Assembly: GCA_027449745.1 (NCBI GenBank) | Contig: DAIDKZ010000190.1 | Span: 1 to 33,767 of the forward strand | DNA length: 33,767 nucleotides | Source of the DNA: Acetobacteraceae bacterium | GTDB taxonomy: Bacteria > Pseudomonadota > Alphaproteobacteria > Acetobacterales > Acetobacteraceae | Reading direction: 5' to 3' | Shown here: positions 22,687 through 32,187 of the stretch, piece after piece | Layout: every line of letters starts with the position of its first letter | Numbering within the stretch: the first letter of the stretch is position 1 | Program-made: the position numbers and the translations under genes | Notes under the pieces: generated by a model | Seen by the model: only the letters and a program-made list of their open reading frames with translations | Told to the model about the DNA's origin: nothing | Database searches by the model: none

Positions 22687-24372
22687 ATGCTGCGCGGCAT
22701 GCGCAAGGGGCTGACCAGCTACGGCGATCCCGATTTTTCGCTGTTTCTCCGCCGCGCCTTCATCAAGGCGATGGGGTTCTCCGACGATGCGCTGTCGCGC
22801 CCGATCATCGGCATCGCCAACACCGCGAGCGACTTCAATCCCTGCCACGGCAACGCCGGGGCGCTGATCGAGGCGGTCAAGCGCGGCGTGATGCTCGCCG
22901 GCGGGCTGCCGATGGCGTTCCCGACCATCTCCATCCACGAGGCCTTTTCCCACCCGACCTCGATGTATCTGCGCAACCTGATGGCGCTCGACACCGAGGA
23001 AATGATCCGCGCCCAGCCGATGGACGCGGTGGTGCTGATCGGCGGCTGCGACAAGACCATTCCGGCGCAACTGATGGGCGCGGCGAGCGCCGACGTGCCG
23101 GCCATCGTGCTGCCCACCGGGCCGATGCTGGTCGGTCACTACAAGGGCGAGGAACTCGGCGCCTGCACCGATTGCCGCCGCCTCTGGGGCCAGTTCCGTG
23201 CCGGCGAGATGGACGCGCAATCGATCGCCGAGGTCAACGGGCGTCTGGCGCCGACCCACGGCACCTGCATGGTGATGGGAACCGCGAGCACCGTCGCGTG
23301 CATGGCCGAGGCCATCGGCATGGCGCTGCCGGGCGCGGCAACGACGCCGGCGACTCACGCCGACCGCGTGCGCATCGCCGAGGCCTCGGGCGCGCAGGCG
23401 GTGCGCCTGGCGCGGGATGGCGTGCGGCCCTCGGCGATCATGACCCCGGCCGCATTCCGCAACGCCTTCACCGTGCTGCAGGCGATCGGCGGATCGACCA
23501 ATGCGCTCATCCATTTCACCGCCGTGGCCGGGCGGCTCGGCATCCCCGTCGATCTCGATCTGTTCGATCGGTTGGGGCGGGAGGTTCCCGTGCTGATCGA
23601 CCTGAAGCCGTCCGGCGCGCATTACATGGAGCATTTCCATTGGGCCGGCGGCGTGCCGCGGCTGGTGCGCGAGCTCGGCCCGGCGCTCGATCTCGCCTGC
23701 GCGACCGTGGCAGGGCTCACGCTCGGCGAGATCGCGGCTCGCGCGGAGGAGGTGCCAGGCCAGGACGTGATCCGCTCGCGCGCCGCGCCGATCGCGACCG
23801 GCGGCGGGCTCGCCGTGCTGCGCGGCAATCTCGCCCCCGGCGGGGCGCTGCTGAAGCGCTCGGCTGCGAGCCCGCATCTGATGCGCCACGAGGGCCGGGC
23901 CGTCGTGTTCACCTCGGTCGAGGACATGGTGCGCCGGATCGACGACCCAGCGCTCGATGTCACGGCCGAGGACATACTGGTGATGCAGGGCGGCGGGCCG
24001 AAGGGCGCGCCGGGCATGCCGGAGGCGGGCTACATCCCGATTCCACGCCGGCTGGCGCGGGCGGGCGTGAAGGACATGGTGCGCATCTCCGACGCACGCA
24101 TGAGCGGCACCGCCTTCGGCACCATCGTGCTGCATGTGACCCCCGAATCGGCGGTCGGCGGGCCGCTCGGCCTCGTCCGCACCGGTGATCGGATCCGGCT
24201 CGATGCCGAGGCCCGCCGGCTCGACCTGCTGGTGGACGAGGCCGAACTGGCCGCCCGGCGCGCCGCCTGGACGCCGCCGGCCGAGGCGCCGCGCCGCGGC
24301 TACGCGGCCCTATTCCACGGCCACGTGCTGCAGGCCGATGGCGGCTGCGACTTCGATTTCTGCCGCCGCTGA
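22687..24372 (+). CDS. IlvD/Edd family dehydratase, probably a sugar-acid dehydratase
   Basis: The 561-residue protein carries the three [2Fe-2S] cysteines Cys53 (NPCHGN), Cys121 (GGCDKT) and Cys194 (GTCMVMGTAST). Their spacing matches L-arabinonate/D-xylonate dehydratases, which place them at 59, 127 and 200. Lys123 is the likely carbamylated Mg2+ ligand. EEVPGQDVIRSR, GNLAP and SDARMSGTAFG are further family signatures. It dehydrates an aldonic acid to a 2-keto-3-deoxy acid. The upstream lactonase supports that over branched-chain amino-acid synthesis, but the sugar is unknown. A GTG at 22672, overlapping the lactonase stop, is an alternative start; the ATG at 22687 has GAGGA just before it. 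The 3' end overlaps the converging cysG by 63 bases. Confidence 0.85.
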   Translation: MLRGMRKGLTSYGDPDFSLFLRRAFIKAMGFSDDALSRPIIGIANTASDFNPCHGNAGALIEAVKRGVMLAGGLPMAFPTISIHEAFSHPTSMYLRNLMALDTEEMIRAQPMDAVVLIGGCDKTIPAQLMGAASADVPAIVLPTGPMLVGHYKGEELGACTDCRRLWGQFRAGEMDAQSIAEVNGRLAPTHGTCMVMGTASTVACMAEAIGMALPGAATTPATHADRVRIAEASGAQAVRLARDGVRPSAIMTPAAFRNAFTVLQAIGGSTNALIHFTAVAGRLGIPVDLDLFDRLGREVPVLIDLKPSGAHYMEHFHWAGGVPRLVRELGPALDLACATVAGLTLGEIAARAEEVPGQDVIRSRAAPIATGGGLAVLRGNLAPGGALLKRSAASPHLMRHEGRAVVFTSVEDMVRRIDDPALDVTAEDILVMQGGGPKGAPGMPEAGYIPIPRRLARAGVKDMVRISDARMSGTAFGTIVLHVTPESAVGGPLGLVRTGDRIRLDAEARRLDLLVDEAELAARRAAWTPPAEAPRRGYAALFHGHVLQADGGCDFDFCRR

Positions 24373-25674
24373 GCGCCCGAGGCCGCCGCGGCCGACGACC
24401 GCGCCGATCAGCACCAGGGTCGGGCCGCCGCGCGACCAGGCGGGGCCGTCGCGCACGAGCCCGTCGAGCGTGCCGGCGAGCTCCCGGCAGGCCGGTGTCC
24501 CGGCCGATTCGACCAGTGCCGCCGGCGTCGCCGGATCGAGCCCGGCCGCGATCAGCCCCTCCGCAAGCAGCGGCAGGGTGGCCACGCCCATGTAGATCGC
24601 CAGCGTGCCGCCGAGCCGGGCCAGCGCCGCGCAGTCGAGATCCAGCGTTCCCTCGCGCGAGTGGCCGGTGGCGAAGGTCACGGTGCGAGCGACGCCTCGA
24701 TGGGTGAGCGGGATCGCACGCTGCGCGCCGGCGGCCAGCGCGGCGGTGACGCCCGGGACGATCTCGAAGCAGATGCCCGCTGCCGCCAGCGCCTCGGCCT
24801 CCTCGCCGCCGCGGCCGAAGACCAGCGGGTCGCCGCCTTTCAGCCGCACCACGCGACGCCCCTCGCGGGCGAGGCGGACCAGCAGCGCGTTGATCGCCTC
24901 CTGCGACAGGCAATGGTTGGCGCGCGCCTTGCCGACATAGATGCGCTCGGCATCGCGCCGCGCCATAGCCAGCACGTCCTCGCTCACCAGCCGGTCATGC
25001 ACGATCACGTCCGCCTCGCCGAGCAGGCGCTGGGCCCGCAGGGTGAGCAGGTCGGCCGCGCCGGGGCCGGCGCCGACCAGGAAGACGATGCCCTCCGGCG
25101 CCCGCACGCAATCGGCCAGGCCGGCCTCCACCGTTGCCACGGCCGCCGCCTCGTCACCGGCGAAGACGAGATCCGCCGCCGGCCCGGTCAGGGTGCGTTC
25201 GAGGAAGCGCCGGCGGGCGGCCGGGTTGGGCAGGGCGGCGCGGACGCGGTCGCGGATGCGCGCGGCGAAGCCGGCCAGCGCACCGAACCGGGGCGGCACC
25301 GCCGCCTCGATCCGCGCCCGCAGCAGCCGGGCCAGGACGGGCGCGGTGCCGGCAGACGCAACCGCGATCGTCACCGGGTCGCGGTCGATCACCGAGGGCG
25401 TGATGAAGGTGCAGAGTTCGGGTCGGTCGACGACGTTCACCGGAACGCCGCGCCGACGTGCAGCGGCGACCAGGGCACGGAGATCCGCCTCGGGCGCCTC
25501 GGCGCCGATGGCGATCGCGGCGCCGTCGAGATCGGCCTCGGCGAACCCCGGCCGCTCGCGGACCACCGCCCCGGCCTCGATGAGCGCCGCCGCCTTGCGC
25601 GCGGCGACCTCGCCACTGCCGACGACCAGCGCCGTCCGCCCGGCGAGGTCGAGGAAGATCGGAAAATGCCGCAT
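24310..25674 (-). CDS. cysG: Siroheme synthase CysG
   Basis: The 454-residue protein is a fusion. Residues of about 1-200 form the dehydrogenase/ferrochelatase half, with an NAD-binding VGSGEVAARKA motif and NVVDRPELCTFITPSVIDRDPVTIAVASAG. Residues of about 205-445 form uroporphyrinogen III methyltransferase, with VGAGPGAADLLT, HDRLVSED, RLKGGDPLVFGRGGEEAEAL, VPGVTAA and IPLTHRG. Together they make siroheme from uroporphyrinogen III for the adjacent sulfite reductase. The start at 25674 overlaps the cysI stop by one base (TGATG), so synthesis is coupled. The aspartate of the usual GPGD is alanine here, a change I believe is common in relatives. The C-terminal 20 codons overlap the converging dehydratase. 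Confidence 0.92.
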   Translation of the reverse strand: MRHFPIFLDLAGRTALVVGSGEVAARKAAALIEAGAVVRERPGFAEADLDGAAIAIGAEAPEADLRALVAAARRRGVPVNVVDRPELCTFITPSVIDRDPVTIAVASAGTAPVLARLLRARIEAAVPPRFGALAGFAARIRDRVRAALPNPAARRRFLERTLTGPAADLVFAGDEAAAVATVEAGLADCVRAPEGIVFLVGAGPGAADLLTLRAQRLLGEADVIVHDRLVSEDVLAMARRDAERIYVGKARANHCLSQEAINALLVRLAREGRRVVRLKGGDPLVFGRGGEEAEALAAAGICFEIVPGVTAALAAGAQRAIPLTHRGVARTVTFATGHSREGTLDLDCAALARLGGTLAIYMGVATLPLLAEGLIAAGLDPATPAALVESAGTPACRELAGTLDGLVRDGPAWSRGGPTLVLIGAVVGRGGLGRSAAAEIEVAAAIGLQHVAVE

Positions 25675-27389
25675 CAGGCCGCCTGCCGCTTGGCGGAAAT
25701 CTCGTCGAGCAGGCGCTCGGCGCCGAGGCGTCGGCAGAATGGGCCAAACGCCTCGCCATCGTGGCGCTGGCCGGCGAAGGCGGCGAACAGCGGCTCCAGC
25801 GTCGCCGCGATGTCGTCCTCCGCGACCTTGTCGAGCAGCTTGAAGGACAGCACCGTGCCCTCGAAATCGCCCCCGACATAGAGCGCGTAGAAGCCCGGCA
25901 TCCGGCCGACGATGCCGATATCGCCGGCATAGGGCCGGGCGCAGCCATTGGGGCAGCCGGTGATGCGCAGACTGATCCGTTCCTCGCCGAGGCCTTGCCG
26001 GGCCAGCGCGGCGTCGATCGACGCGACCATCGGCGCGCGCACCCGCTCGGCCTCGGTCAACGCCAGGCCGCAGGTGGGCAGCGCCGGGCAGGCCAGCGCC
26101 CAGCGCGCCAGCGGCGTCATCTGCTCGGCGAGCGTCACGCCATGGGCGCGCAGGATCGCCTCGATGTCGTCCCGCGCGTCGGCGGCGACGTTGCTCAGCA
26201 GCAGGTCCTGCTGAGGGGTCAGCACCGGGTCAGCGCCGAAGCGTTCGACGATGATCCGCAGTGCCGTGCGCAACTTGGCCTCGTCGGTATCGGCGATGCG
26301 GCCGGAGGGCAGCGGCACGCCGAGCCAGAACAGCCCGTCGCCCTGCCCGTGCCAGCCGAGCAGTTCTGGCATGGCCAGATGCGGCATCAACCGCGGCGGA
26401 GCCAGCGCGAAGCCGAGCTGCTCGGACAGCCGCGCGCGCACCCACTCGACGCCATTATCCTCGACGACATATTTCAGCCGGGCGCGCCGCCGGTCCGCGC
26501 GGTTGCCGTAGTCGCGATGCAGCGCGATCGCGGCCTGGGCCGCAGGGATGAGCTGGTCAGGTCCGACGAAGCCCACCAGCGACGCCAGGCGCGGATAGGT
26601 CGCCGCCTTGTTGTGCGTCATGCCGAGCCCACCGCCGACGGCTATGTTGTAGCCGACGAGCCGGTTGGCCTCGTAGAGGGCGATCGCCGCGAAGTCATTG
26701 GCCAGCACGTCGGCGGTGTTGTCCTCGGGCAGGCCGAGGGCGATCTTGAACTTCCGCGGCAGATAGGCCGGCCCGTAGAGCGGCTCCGGTTCCGCCTCCG
26801 TGCCGAGGTCGGCCTGGGCCGCCGCATCGAGGAACAATTCGTGATACGCGCGGCTCGCCGGCAGAAGAGCGGTCGAGAGCGCCTGCGCGTCGGCGAGCAG
26901 GCGCTGATGGCGGGGGGTACGCCGCGGCGCCGGCGAGGTGATGACGTTGCGCACCACGTCGCCGCAGGCGCATTGCGTCGTCAGCAGCGCGTGGTTGATG
27001 GCGGCGATATGGGCGCGGAGATCGCCCTTCAACACGCCGTGGAACTGGATCGCCTGGCGGGTGGTGACGCGCAGCGTGGCGTTGGCGTAGCGGTCGGCGA
27101 GCGCGTCCAGCGCCAGATACTGCGCAGCCGTCAGCGCGCCGCCGGGAATGCGGACGCGGACCATGAAGGAATAGGCTTTTTCCAGCCCCTGCTGCTTGCG
27201 CTCGGTCGCGCTGTCGCGATCGTGCTGCTCGTAGGTGCCGTGGAATTTCAGCAGGTTGTATCCGTCCTCGGTCACCTGCGTGCCGCCGGCGGCAAACTGC
27301 TCCGCGAGGTCGCCGCGCAGGCCGCGGCTGGCCAGCTTCAACCGCTCCACTCCGCTCGGCTTGGCCGTGGGCGGGATGGTCTCGGTCAT
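25674..27389 (-). CDS. cysI: Sulfite reductase hemoprotein subunit
   Basis: The 571-residue protein has the [4Fe-4S]-siroheme ligands Cys434 and Cys440 (CPALPTC) and Cys479 and Cys483 (CPNGC), the same positions as in E. coli CysI. The siroheme-contacting RVTTRQAIQFHGV is near residues 114-126. It reduces sulfite to sulfide with six electrons in the cytoplasm. No CysJ flavoprotein gene is in the window, so electrons come from a separate flavoprotein or ferredoxin. A longer open frame begins at 27749 inside cysH, but the ATG at 27389 has GGAGGGAG upstream and overlaps the cysH stop (ATGA). It is the middle gene of a cysH-cysI-cysG operon. Nitrite reductase is excluded by the residue context and neighbours. 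Confidence 0.93.
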   Translation of the reverse strand: MTETIPPTAKPSGVERLKLASRGLRGDLAEQFAAGGTQVTEDGYNLLKFHGTYEQHDRDSATERKQQGLEKAYSFMVRVRIPGGALTAAQYLALDALADRYANATLRVTTRQAIQFHGVLKGDLRAHIAAINHALLTTQCACGDVVRNVITSPAPRRTPRHQRLLADAQALSTALLPASRAYHELFLDAAAQADLGTEAEPEPLYGPAYLPRKFKIALGLPEDNTADVLANDFAAIALYEANRLVGYNIAVGGGLGMTHNKAATYPRLASLVGFVGPDQLIPAAQAAIALHRDYGNRADRRRARLKYVVEDNGVEWVRARLSEQLGFALAPPRLMPHLAMPELLGWHGQGDGLFWLGVPLPSGRIADTDEAKLRTALRIIVERFGADPVLTPQQDLLLSNVAADARDDIEAILRAHGVTLAEQMTPLARWALACPALPTCGLALTEAERVRAPMVASIDAALARQGLGEERISLRITGCPNGCARPYAGDIGIVGRMPGFYALYVGGDFEGTVLSFKLLDKVAEDDIAATLEPLFAAFAGQRHDGEAFGPFCRRLGAERLLDEISAKRQAA

Positions 27390-28126
27390 GGCACGTCTCC
27401 CTCCGCGCTGCCGCCGTGGATGCCGCATTCCACCTTGCCGCGGCCGGCCCAGCGGCCGGCGCGCGGATCCTCGCCGGCCCGCGTCGCCCGCGTGCAGGGG
27501 GCGCAGCCGATGGAGGCGAAGCCGTGCGCGGTCAGCGTGTGCGCCGGCAAGTCCCGCGCGGCGAATTCTGCCTCGATGCGGGCCGGGCTCCAGGCCGCGA
27601 GCGGGTTGATCTTGACCTTTCCGCCCAGCCGTTCGACCAGCGGCAGCGCCGCGCGGGTCGGGCTCTGATGGCGTTTGCGTCCGGTGATCCACGCATCGAA
27701 CGAGGCCAGCGCCGCGTTCAGCGGCTCGACCTTGCGCAGCGCGCAGCACGCGTCCGGGTCGAAGTGCCAGAGCCAGGAGTCCGGATCGTGCCGCTCGGTG
27801 TCGGCGCGGGCGGGGGCGACATCGCGGATGTCGGTCAGGCCCAGATGGCGGGCCAGATCGTGGCGATAGGCCAGGGTTTCGGGAAAATGCTGGCCGGTAT
27901 CGAGGAACAGCACCGGCGTCGCGCGGTCGATCTCGGCGACCAGCGCCAGCAGCAGCGCCGATTCCGCCCCGAAGGAGGACACGACGGCGATACGGCCCCG
28001 GAACTCGTCGGAAATCGCGCGCCGCAGCAGGTCCAAGCCCTCGGCTTCGGCCGCGCTGAGCGCGGCATCCGGGCCGGAGACTAGGGCAAGCGGCGCTTGC
28101 GGCAGCTCGGCGATCGAAAGGTCCAT
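27386..28126 (-). CDS. cysH: Adenylylsulfate (APS) reductase, assimilatory, CysH family
   Basis: The 246-residue protein has the PP-loop-like VVSSFGAESALLL near 48-60 and the LDTGQHFPET signature. The cysteines Cys127-Cys128 and Cys208-x2-Cys211 are the [4Fe-4S] ligands that mark APS reductases rather than cluster-free PAPS reductases. The catalytic Cys234 lies in KVECGIH. It reduces adenylylsulfate to sulfite using thioredoxin. The operon order continues cysI then cysG with 4-base and 1-base overlaps. ATP sulfurylase genes are not in the window. The 193-base gap upstream holds a likely promoter and an inverted repeat. A use of PAPS instead of APS is less likely given the cysteine set. Confidence 0.92.
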   Translation of the reverse strand: MDLSIAELPQAPLALVSGPDAALSAAEAEGLDLLRRAISDEFRGRIAVVSSFGAESALLLALVAEIDRATPVLFLDTGQHFPETLAYRHDLARHLGLTDIRDVAPARADTERHDPDSWLWHFDPDACCALRKVEPLNAALASFDAWITGRKRHQSPTRAALPLVERLGGKVKINPLAAWSPARIEAEFAARDLPAHTLTAHGFASIGCAPCTRATRAGEDPRAGRWAGRGKVECGIHGGSAEGDVP

Positions 28127-28153
28127 CTCTTCACAACCCTTGGCGGCGTCGGC

Positions 28154-28266
28154 CGATCGTATATCGGAGCCCTTACCGGATTATTCCACCACTTGGCGGG
28201 GTCGTAAAGATGAATTCTCCTACGTGGACGGATGATAGATGCCCATGCTGCATTTTTATACGATCG
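28154..28266. repeat. Separated 10-bp inverted repeat upstream of cysH
   Basis: CGATCGTATA at 28154-28163 and TATACGATCG at 28257-28266 are perfect inverted copies separated by 93 bases. The interval is AT-richer than the surroundings and lies between cysH and the upstream binding-protein gene. It may be a pair of operator half-sites, a looped RNA leader or chance. A 26-codon ORF with no recognisable product lies inside on the minus strand. Confidence 0.4.
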
Positions 28267-28281
28267 AGAATCGGTAATTAC

Positions 28282-28313
28282 GCCGCCCCACCGGTAGCCG
28301 TCGGCGGGGCGGC
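28282..28313 (-). terminator. Hairpin after the LIV-type binding-protein gene
   Basis: GCCGCCCC (28282-28289) and GGGGCGGC (28306-28313) are perfectly complementary, 8 bp, around a 16-base loop. It begins seven bases past the stop of the minus-strand binding-protein gene and probably ends or weakens that transcript before cysH. A clear T-tract is lacking. Confidence 0.5.
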
Positions 28314-28319
28314 CGTCGC

Positions 28320-29543
28320 TCACGAGCCGGCGCCGGAAATCACCTCGCCGAATCGCTCCCACGTCTTGCCATTCCAGCGCGCGAGCTGGAGCTGGCGGAT
28401 CGGGTGGTAGTTGGTCGGGCTGGTGTTGACCTTGATGCCGGGCAGCAAGGTCGGGATTTCCAGATCCTTCAGGTTCGTGGCCTGCTTCATGATGTTGGCG
28501 CGCGACAGGTCGTTGCCGCACTGCTTCAGGACCTGCAGCAGGGTGAGGCCGACGCCGTAGCCATAGACGTAGTTGGCATCGGTGAGATCGGCGTCCGGCA
28601 TGTTCGCCTTCATGAAGGCGCGCCACTCGTTCATGCCGGGGTCATTGGCCCAGGCCGGATCGGTGGCATCCTTGCCATACAGCCCGGTGATCAGGCCGAC
28701 GGCCTTCTCAACGCCGGCCGGCTTGATCACGGCGCCGACGGAGACCGAGACGTCGGAGACGAATTCGAGCGGATGCCAGCCGATATCATAGACTTTCCGG
28801 ATCGCCTGCGCCGCCATCTTGGGGATTGCCGCGATCACCAGCGTATCGGCACCGGAGGCCTGGAGGGTGACGATCTGCGAATCGATGGTCGGATCGGTGC
28901 TCTCGTAGGAGACCGCCTTCACGACCAGCTTGTCGTACTGATCCCCGAGCACGTCCTTGATGCCGAGGACGTAATCCTTGCCGAAATCATCGTTCTGGAA
29001 AAGGATGGCGATCTTCGGTGCCTTTGCGGCCTTGAGAATATATTTGGCATAGACCTGCGCCTCGGTGCGATAGCTCGGCTGATAGCCGATGGTCCAGGGA
29101 TAGCGCTGGTAGTCGCCCCATTTATCGGCGCCGGTGGCGACGAAGAGCTGCGGCACCTTCTTCATGTTGAGGTATTTCTGCACTGCCGTGTTCGTCGGCG
29201 TGCCGAGCGCATTGAACATGAAGGAGACGCCTTCCTCCTCGACGAGCCGCCGCGTCTGCTCGACGGTGCGCGGCGGGATGTAGCCGTCATCGACGGAGAT
29301 GAAATCGATCTTGCGGCCGTTCACGCCGCCCGCCTCGTTGACGCTCTTGAACAGCGCCGTGAGCGTGCGCCCGATCGCGCCATAGGCCGACGCATTGCCG
29401 CTGTAGGCTTCGGTCTGGCCGATCTTGATCGAAGTCGCGGTCACACCGGGCATGTCCTCCGCGACCGCCGCGCCGGAGAGCCCGGCGAACAGCAGTGCCG
29501 CCGCCATGAGGACGACCGGGCGGCGTCGAGATCTCGCATTCAT
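28320..29543 (-). CDS. LIV-type ABC transporter substrate-binding protein
   Basis: The 407-residue periplasmic protein has a Sec signal peptide (MNARSRRRPVVLMAAALLFAGLSGAAVA, then EDMPG). The family opening is IKIGQTEAYSGNASAYGAIGRTLTALFKSVNEAGGVNGRKI. The PBP type 1 fold continues with LNMKKVPQLFVATGAD and DFGKDYVLGIKDVL. Relatives carry branched-chain amino acids, aromatic acids, urea or other compounds, and the ligand cannot be told from sequence. The AAGGAGA RBS is about 7 bases before the ATG at 29543. It is last in the minus-strand order ATPase, ATPase, permease, permease, binding protein. The gap to the upstream livM-like gene is 50 bases, so it may have extra expression. Confidence 0.85.
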   Translation of the reverse strand: MNARSRRRPVVLMAAALLFAGLSGAAVAEDMPGVTATSIKIGQTEAYSGNASAYGAIGRTLTALFKSVNEAGGVNGRKIDFISVDDGYIPPRTVEQTRRLVEEEGVSFMFNALGTPTNTAVQKYLNMKKVPQLFVATGADKWGDYQRYPWTIGYQPSYRTEAQVYAKYILKAAKAPKIAILFQNDDFGKDYVLGIKDVLGDQYDKLVVKAVSYESTDPTIDSQIVTLQASGADTLVIAAIPKMAAQAIRKVYDIGWHPLEFVSDVSVSVGAVIKPAGVEKAVGLITGLYGKDATDPAWANDPGMNEWRAFMKANMPDADLTDANYVYGYGVGLTLLQVLKQCGNDLSRANIMKQATNLKDLEIPTLLPGIKVNTSPTNYHPIRQLQLARWNGKTWERFGEVISGAGS

Positions 29544-29593
29544 GTCCGTTTCTCCTTGTTCTGCGTGTTTTGCGCCCCACTCAGGCGTGCGAC

Positions 29594-30595
29594 TCAGGCG
29601 TGGCCGTTCTCCCGCACGCCGACCTCGGCGCGCACGAGCATCGCCGGGCGTTGGGGGATCATCCGCTGCAGAACGCGCCGCGCCATGCCGGCGAAGCCCG
29701 AGGGGATGAAATAGAGGAAAGCGATGAGGATCACGCCATAGACCGCACCGGCCGCGGCCTTGGACACCTGCTCGGCGAGGTTCGGCACGAAGACGATGAA
29801 CGCCGCGCCGAAGATTGCGCCGCTGATCGAGGCGACGCCGCCCACGACCAGGCCAACGAACAGTGTGATCGACAGGAACACCGAAAAACTGTCCGGGGCG
29901 ACGAACTGCACCGCGATGGCCCCGAGCGAGCCGGCCACACCGGTATAGAGCGCGCTGACGGCGAATGTCCGTGTCTTCAGCAAGGCGAGATCGACGCCCA
30001 TGGCCTCGGCGGCGATCGGGTTGTCGCGCACCGCGCGGATCGCCCGGCCGATCCGACCCGAGAGCAAGTTCGCCGCGAGCAGGAACATCACCGCGCCGAC
30101 CGCCAGTGTGAACAGATAGAGCCACTGGTCGGCCGAAAGCCTTAGACCAAGGGGTGCCTCCGGCTTGCTGATGACGATCCCCTGCACGCCGCCGGTCCAT
30201 GGCTCGAGTGCCGGATATTTCAGCAGTTGCGGCAGCGCGACGGCGAGGGCGAAGGTGGTGAGCGCAAGGTAGAGGCCGCCAAGCCGCAGCGCCGGCAGGC
30301 CGAAGGCGAAGCCGAACGCGGCGCAGATCACCGCCGAGACGGGCAGCGTGGCCCAGTAGGGCACGTCATAGTTGCTCATCAGGATCGCCGTCACATAGGC
30401 GCCGATGGCGTAGAACGCACCGTGGCCAAGCGAAATCTGGCCGTTGTAGCCGGTGACGATGTTGAGCCCGAGAATGGCGATCGCGTAAGTCACCACCATC
30501 GTCAGTTGGAACAGATGATAGCCGCTCAGCGCGAAGGCGATTGCGACGGCGCAGGCCAGTCCTGCCATGATCGCGAGCATGCGCGTGCCGGCCAT
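29594..30595 (-). CDS. livM: LIV-type ABC transporter permease (LivM-like)
   Basis: The 333-residue hydrophobic protein shows the LivM pattern with NIVTGYNGQISLGHGAFYAIGAYVTAIL near 45-70. The conserved cytoplasmic ATPase-contact loop is IRAVRDNPIAAEAMGVDLALLK around 185-206. About ten membrane helices are visible. It pairs with the LivH-like permease, whose stop lies three bases before this ATG, to form the inner-membrane pore. The C-terminal tail is basic and polar. The symbol denotes family resemblance; the transported compound is unknown. Confidence 0.85.
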   Translation of the reverse strand: MAGTRMLAIMAGLACAVAIAFALSGYHLFQLTMVVTYAIAILGLNIVTGYNGQISLGHGAFYAIGAYVTAILMSNYDVPYWATLPVSAVICAAFGFAFGLPALRLGGLYLALTTFALAVALPQLLKYPALEPWTGGVQGIVISKPEAPLGLRLSADQWLYLFTLAVGAVMFLLAANLLSGRIGRAIRAVRDNPIAAEAMGVDLALLKTRTFAVSALYTGVAGSLGAIAVQFVAPDSFSVFLSITLFVGLVVGGVASISGAIFGAAFIVFVPNLAEQVSKAAAGAVYGVILIAFLYFIPSGFAGMARRVLQRMIPQRPAMLVRAEVGVRENGHA

Positions 30596-30598
30596 CGT

Positions 30599-31471
30599 CT
30601 AGACCCTCGTCACGAGGACGCGGCCGAACAGGCCGTTGGGCCGGAACACAAGAACCGCGACGATGGTGAAGAGCGCCAGCGAGAGCTTCAATTCCGTGCC
30701 GACGACATAGGCGCCGCCAAGATTCTCGATTACCCCGACAGCGAAGCCGCCGATCACCGCGCCGGCCGGATTGTCGATGCCGCCCAGCAGCGCGCCGGCG
30801 AAGGCATAGAGCAGGATGCCGGCCATCATGTTGGGATCGAGAAACACCACCGGCGCGACCATCATGCCCGCGACCGCGCCGAGTGTCGCCGCCAGCCCCC
30901 AGCCCAGCGCGAGCATGTGCCCGACGCGGATGCCGACCAGGCGCGAGGAGACCGGATTGAACGCCGCCGCGCGCATGGCCAGCCCGAGCTTGGTGTGGCG
31001 GAAGAACAGATAGACCGCGGCCAGTACCACCAGCGTCACGACCGTCGCGCCCAGTTCGTGTGGCGACAGGAAGCCGCCCAGGAGCGGCCGGCTTGCCTCG
31101 AACGGAGAGGGGAAGCTCTTGATCGTATAGGAGAAGATCCAGCCCGTTACGCTGTTGAAGACGAGCAGCAGACCGATGAACACGCCGACGGAGGACAGTA
31201 CCGGCGCGTTCGCCATCGGCCGCATCAGGACGATCTGGATCACCGCGCCCATCACGAACGAGATCACCACCGTCGCCAGGAACGCGCCCCAGTACGGCAA
31301 CCCGGCCTCGATCAGCGCCAGCGCGATGTAGGTCGAGAACGTCGCCATTTCGCCCTGGGCGAAATTCACGTGGTGCGTGGACTGGTAGATCATCACCAGC
31401 GCCAGCGCCACGGAGGCGTAGATACCGCCGGTGACGAGGCCGGAGAGGATCTGGTGGAGCAGCCCGATCAT
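30599..31471 (-). CDS. livH: LIV-type ABC transporter permease (LivH-like)
   Basis: The 290-residue permease has the LivH opening LLHQILSGLVTGGIYASVALALVMIYQSTHHVNFAQGEMA. Its ATPase-contact loop is KLGLAMRAAAFNPVSSRLVGIRV. Late helices include AFAGALLGGIDNPAGAVIGGFAVGVIENL. About eight hydrophobic segments are seen. It follows the LivF-like ATPase gene by five bases on the minus strand and precedes livM by three. It forms a heterodimeric channel with LivM. The nature of the substrate is not determined by sequence. Confidence 0.87.
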   Translation of the reverse strand: MIGLLHQILSGLVTGGIYASVALALVMIYQSTHHVNFAQGEMATFSTYIALALIEAGLPYWGAFLATVVISFVMGAVIQIVLMRPMANAPVLSSVGVFIGLLLVFNSVTGWIFSYTIKSFPSPFEASRPLLGGFLSPHELGATVVTLVVLAAVYLFFRHTKLGLAMRAAAFNPVSSRLVGIRVGHMLALGWGLAATLGAVAGMMVAPVVFLDPNMMAGILLYAFAGALLGGIDNPAGAVIGGFAVGVIENLGGAYVVGTELKLSLALFTIVAVLVFRPNGLFGRVLVTRV

Positions 31472-31476
31472 CGCGC

Positions 31477-32170
<694 letters not shown>

Positions 32171-32187
<17 letters not shown>

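Noticed and set aside
25047-25082. Loss of an essential residue in the CysG methyltransferase (GPGA instead of GPGD)
   Set aside because: All other methyltransferase motifs are intact, and I believe this substitution recurs in related proteins, so inactivation is unlikely.
27390-27749. N-terminal extension of the sulfite reductase frame
   Set aside because: It lies entirely within cysH in another frame. A strong RBS and ATGA overlap mark the start at 27389.
28171-28256. 26-codon leader ORF upstream of cysH
   Set aside because: No RBS is obvious, there is no Cys-rich attenuator sequence, and the length is compatible with chance.
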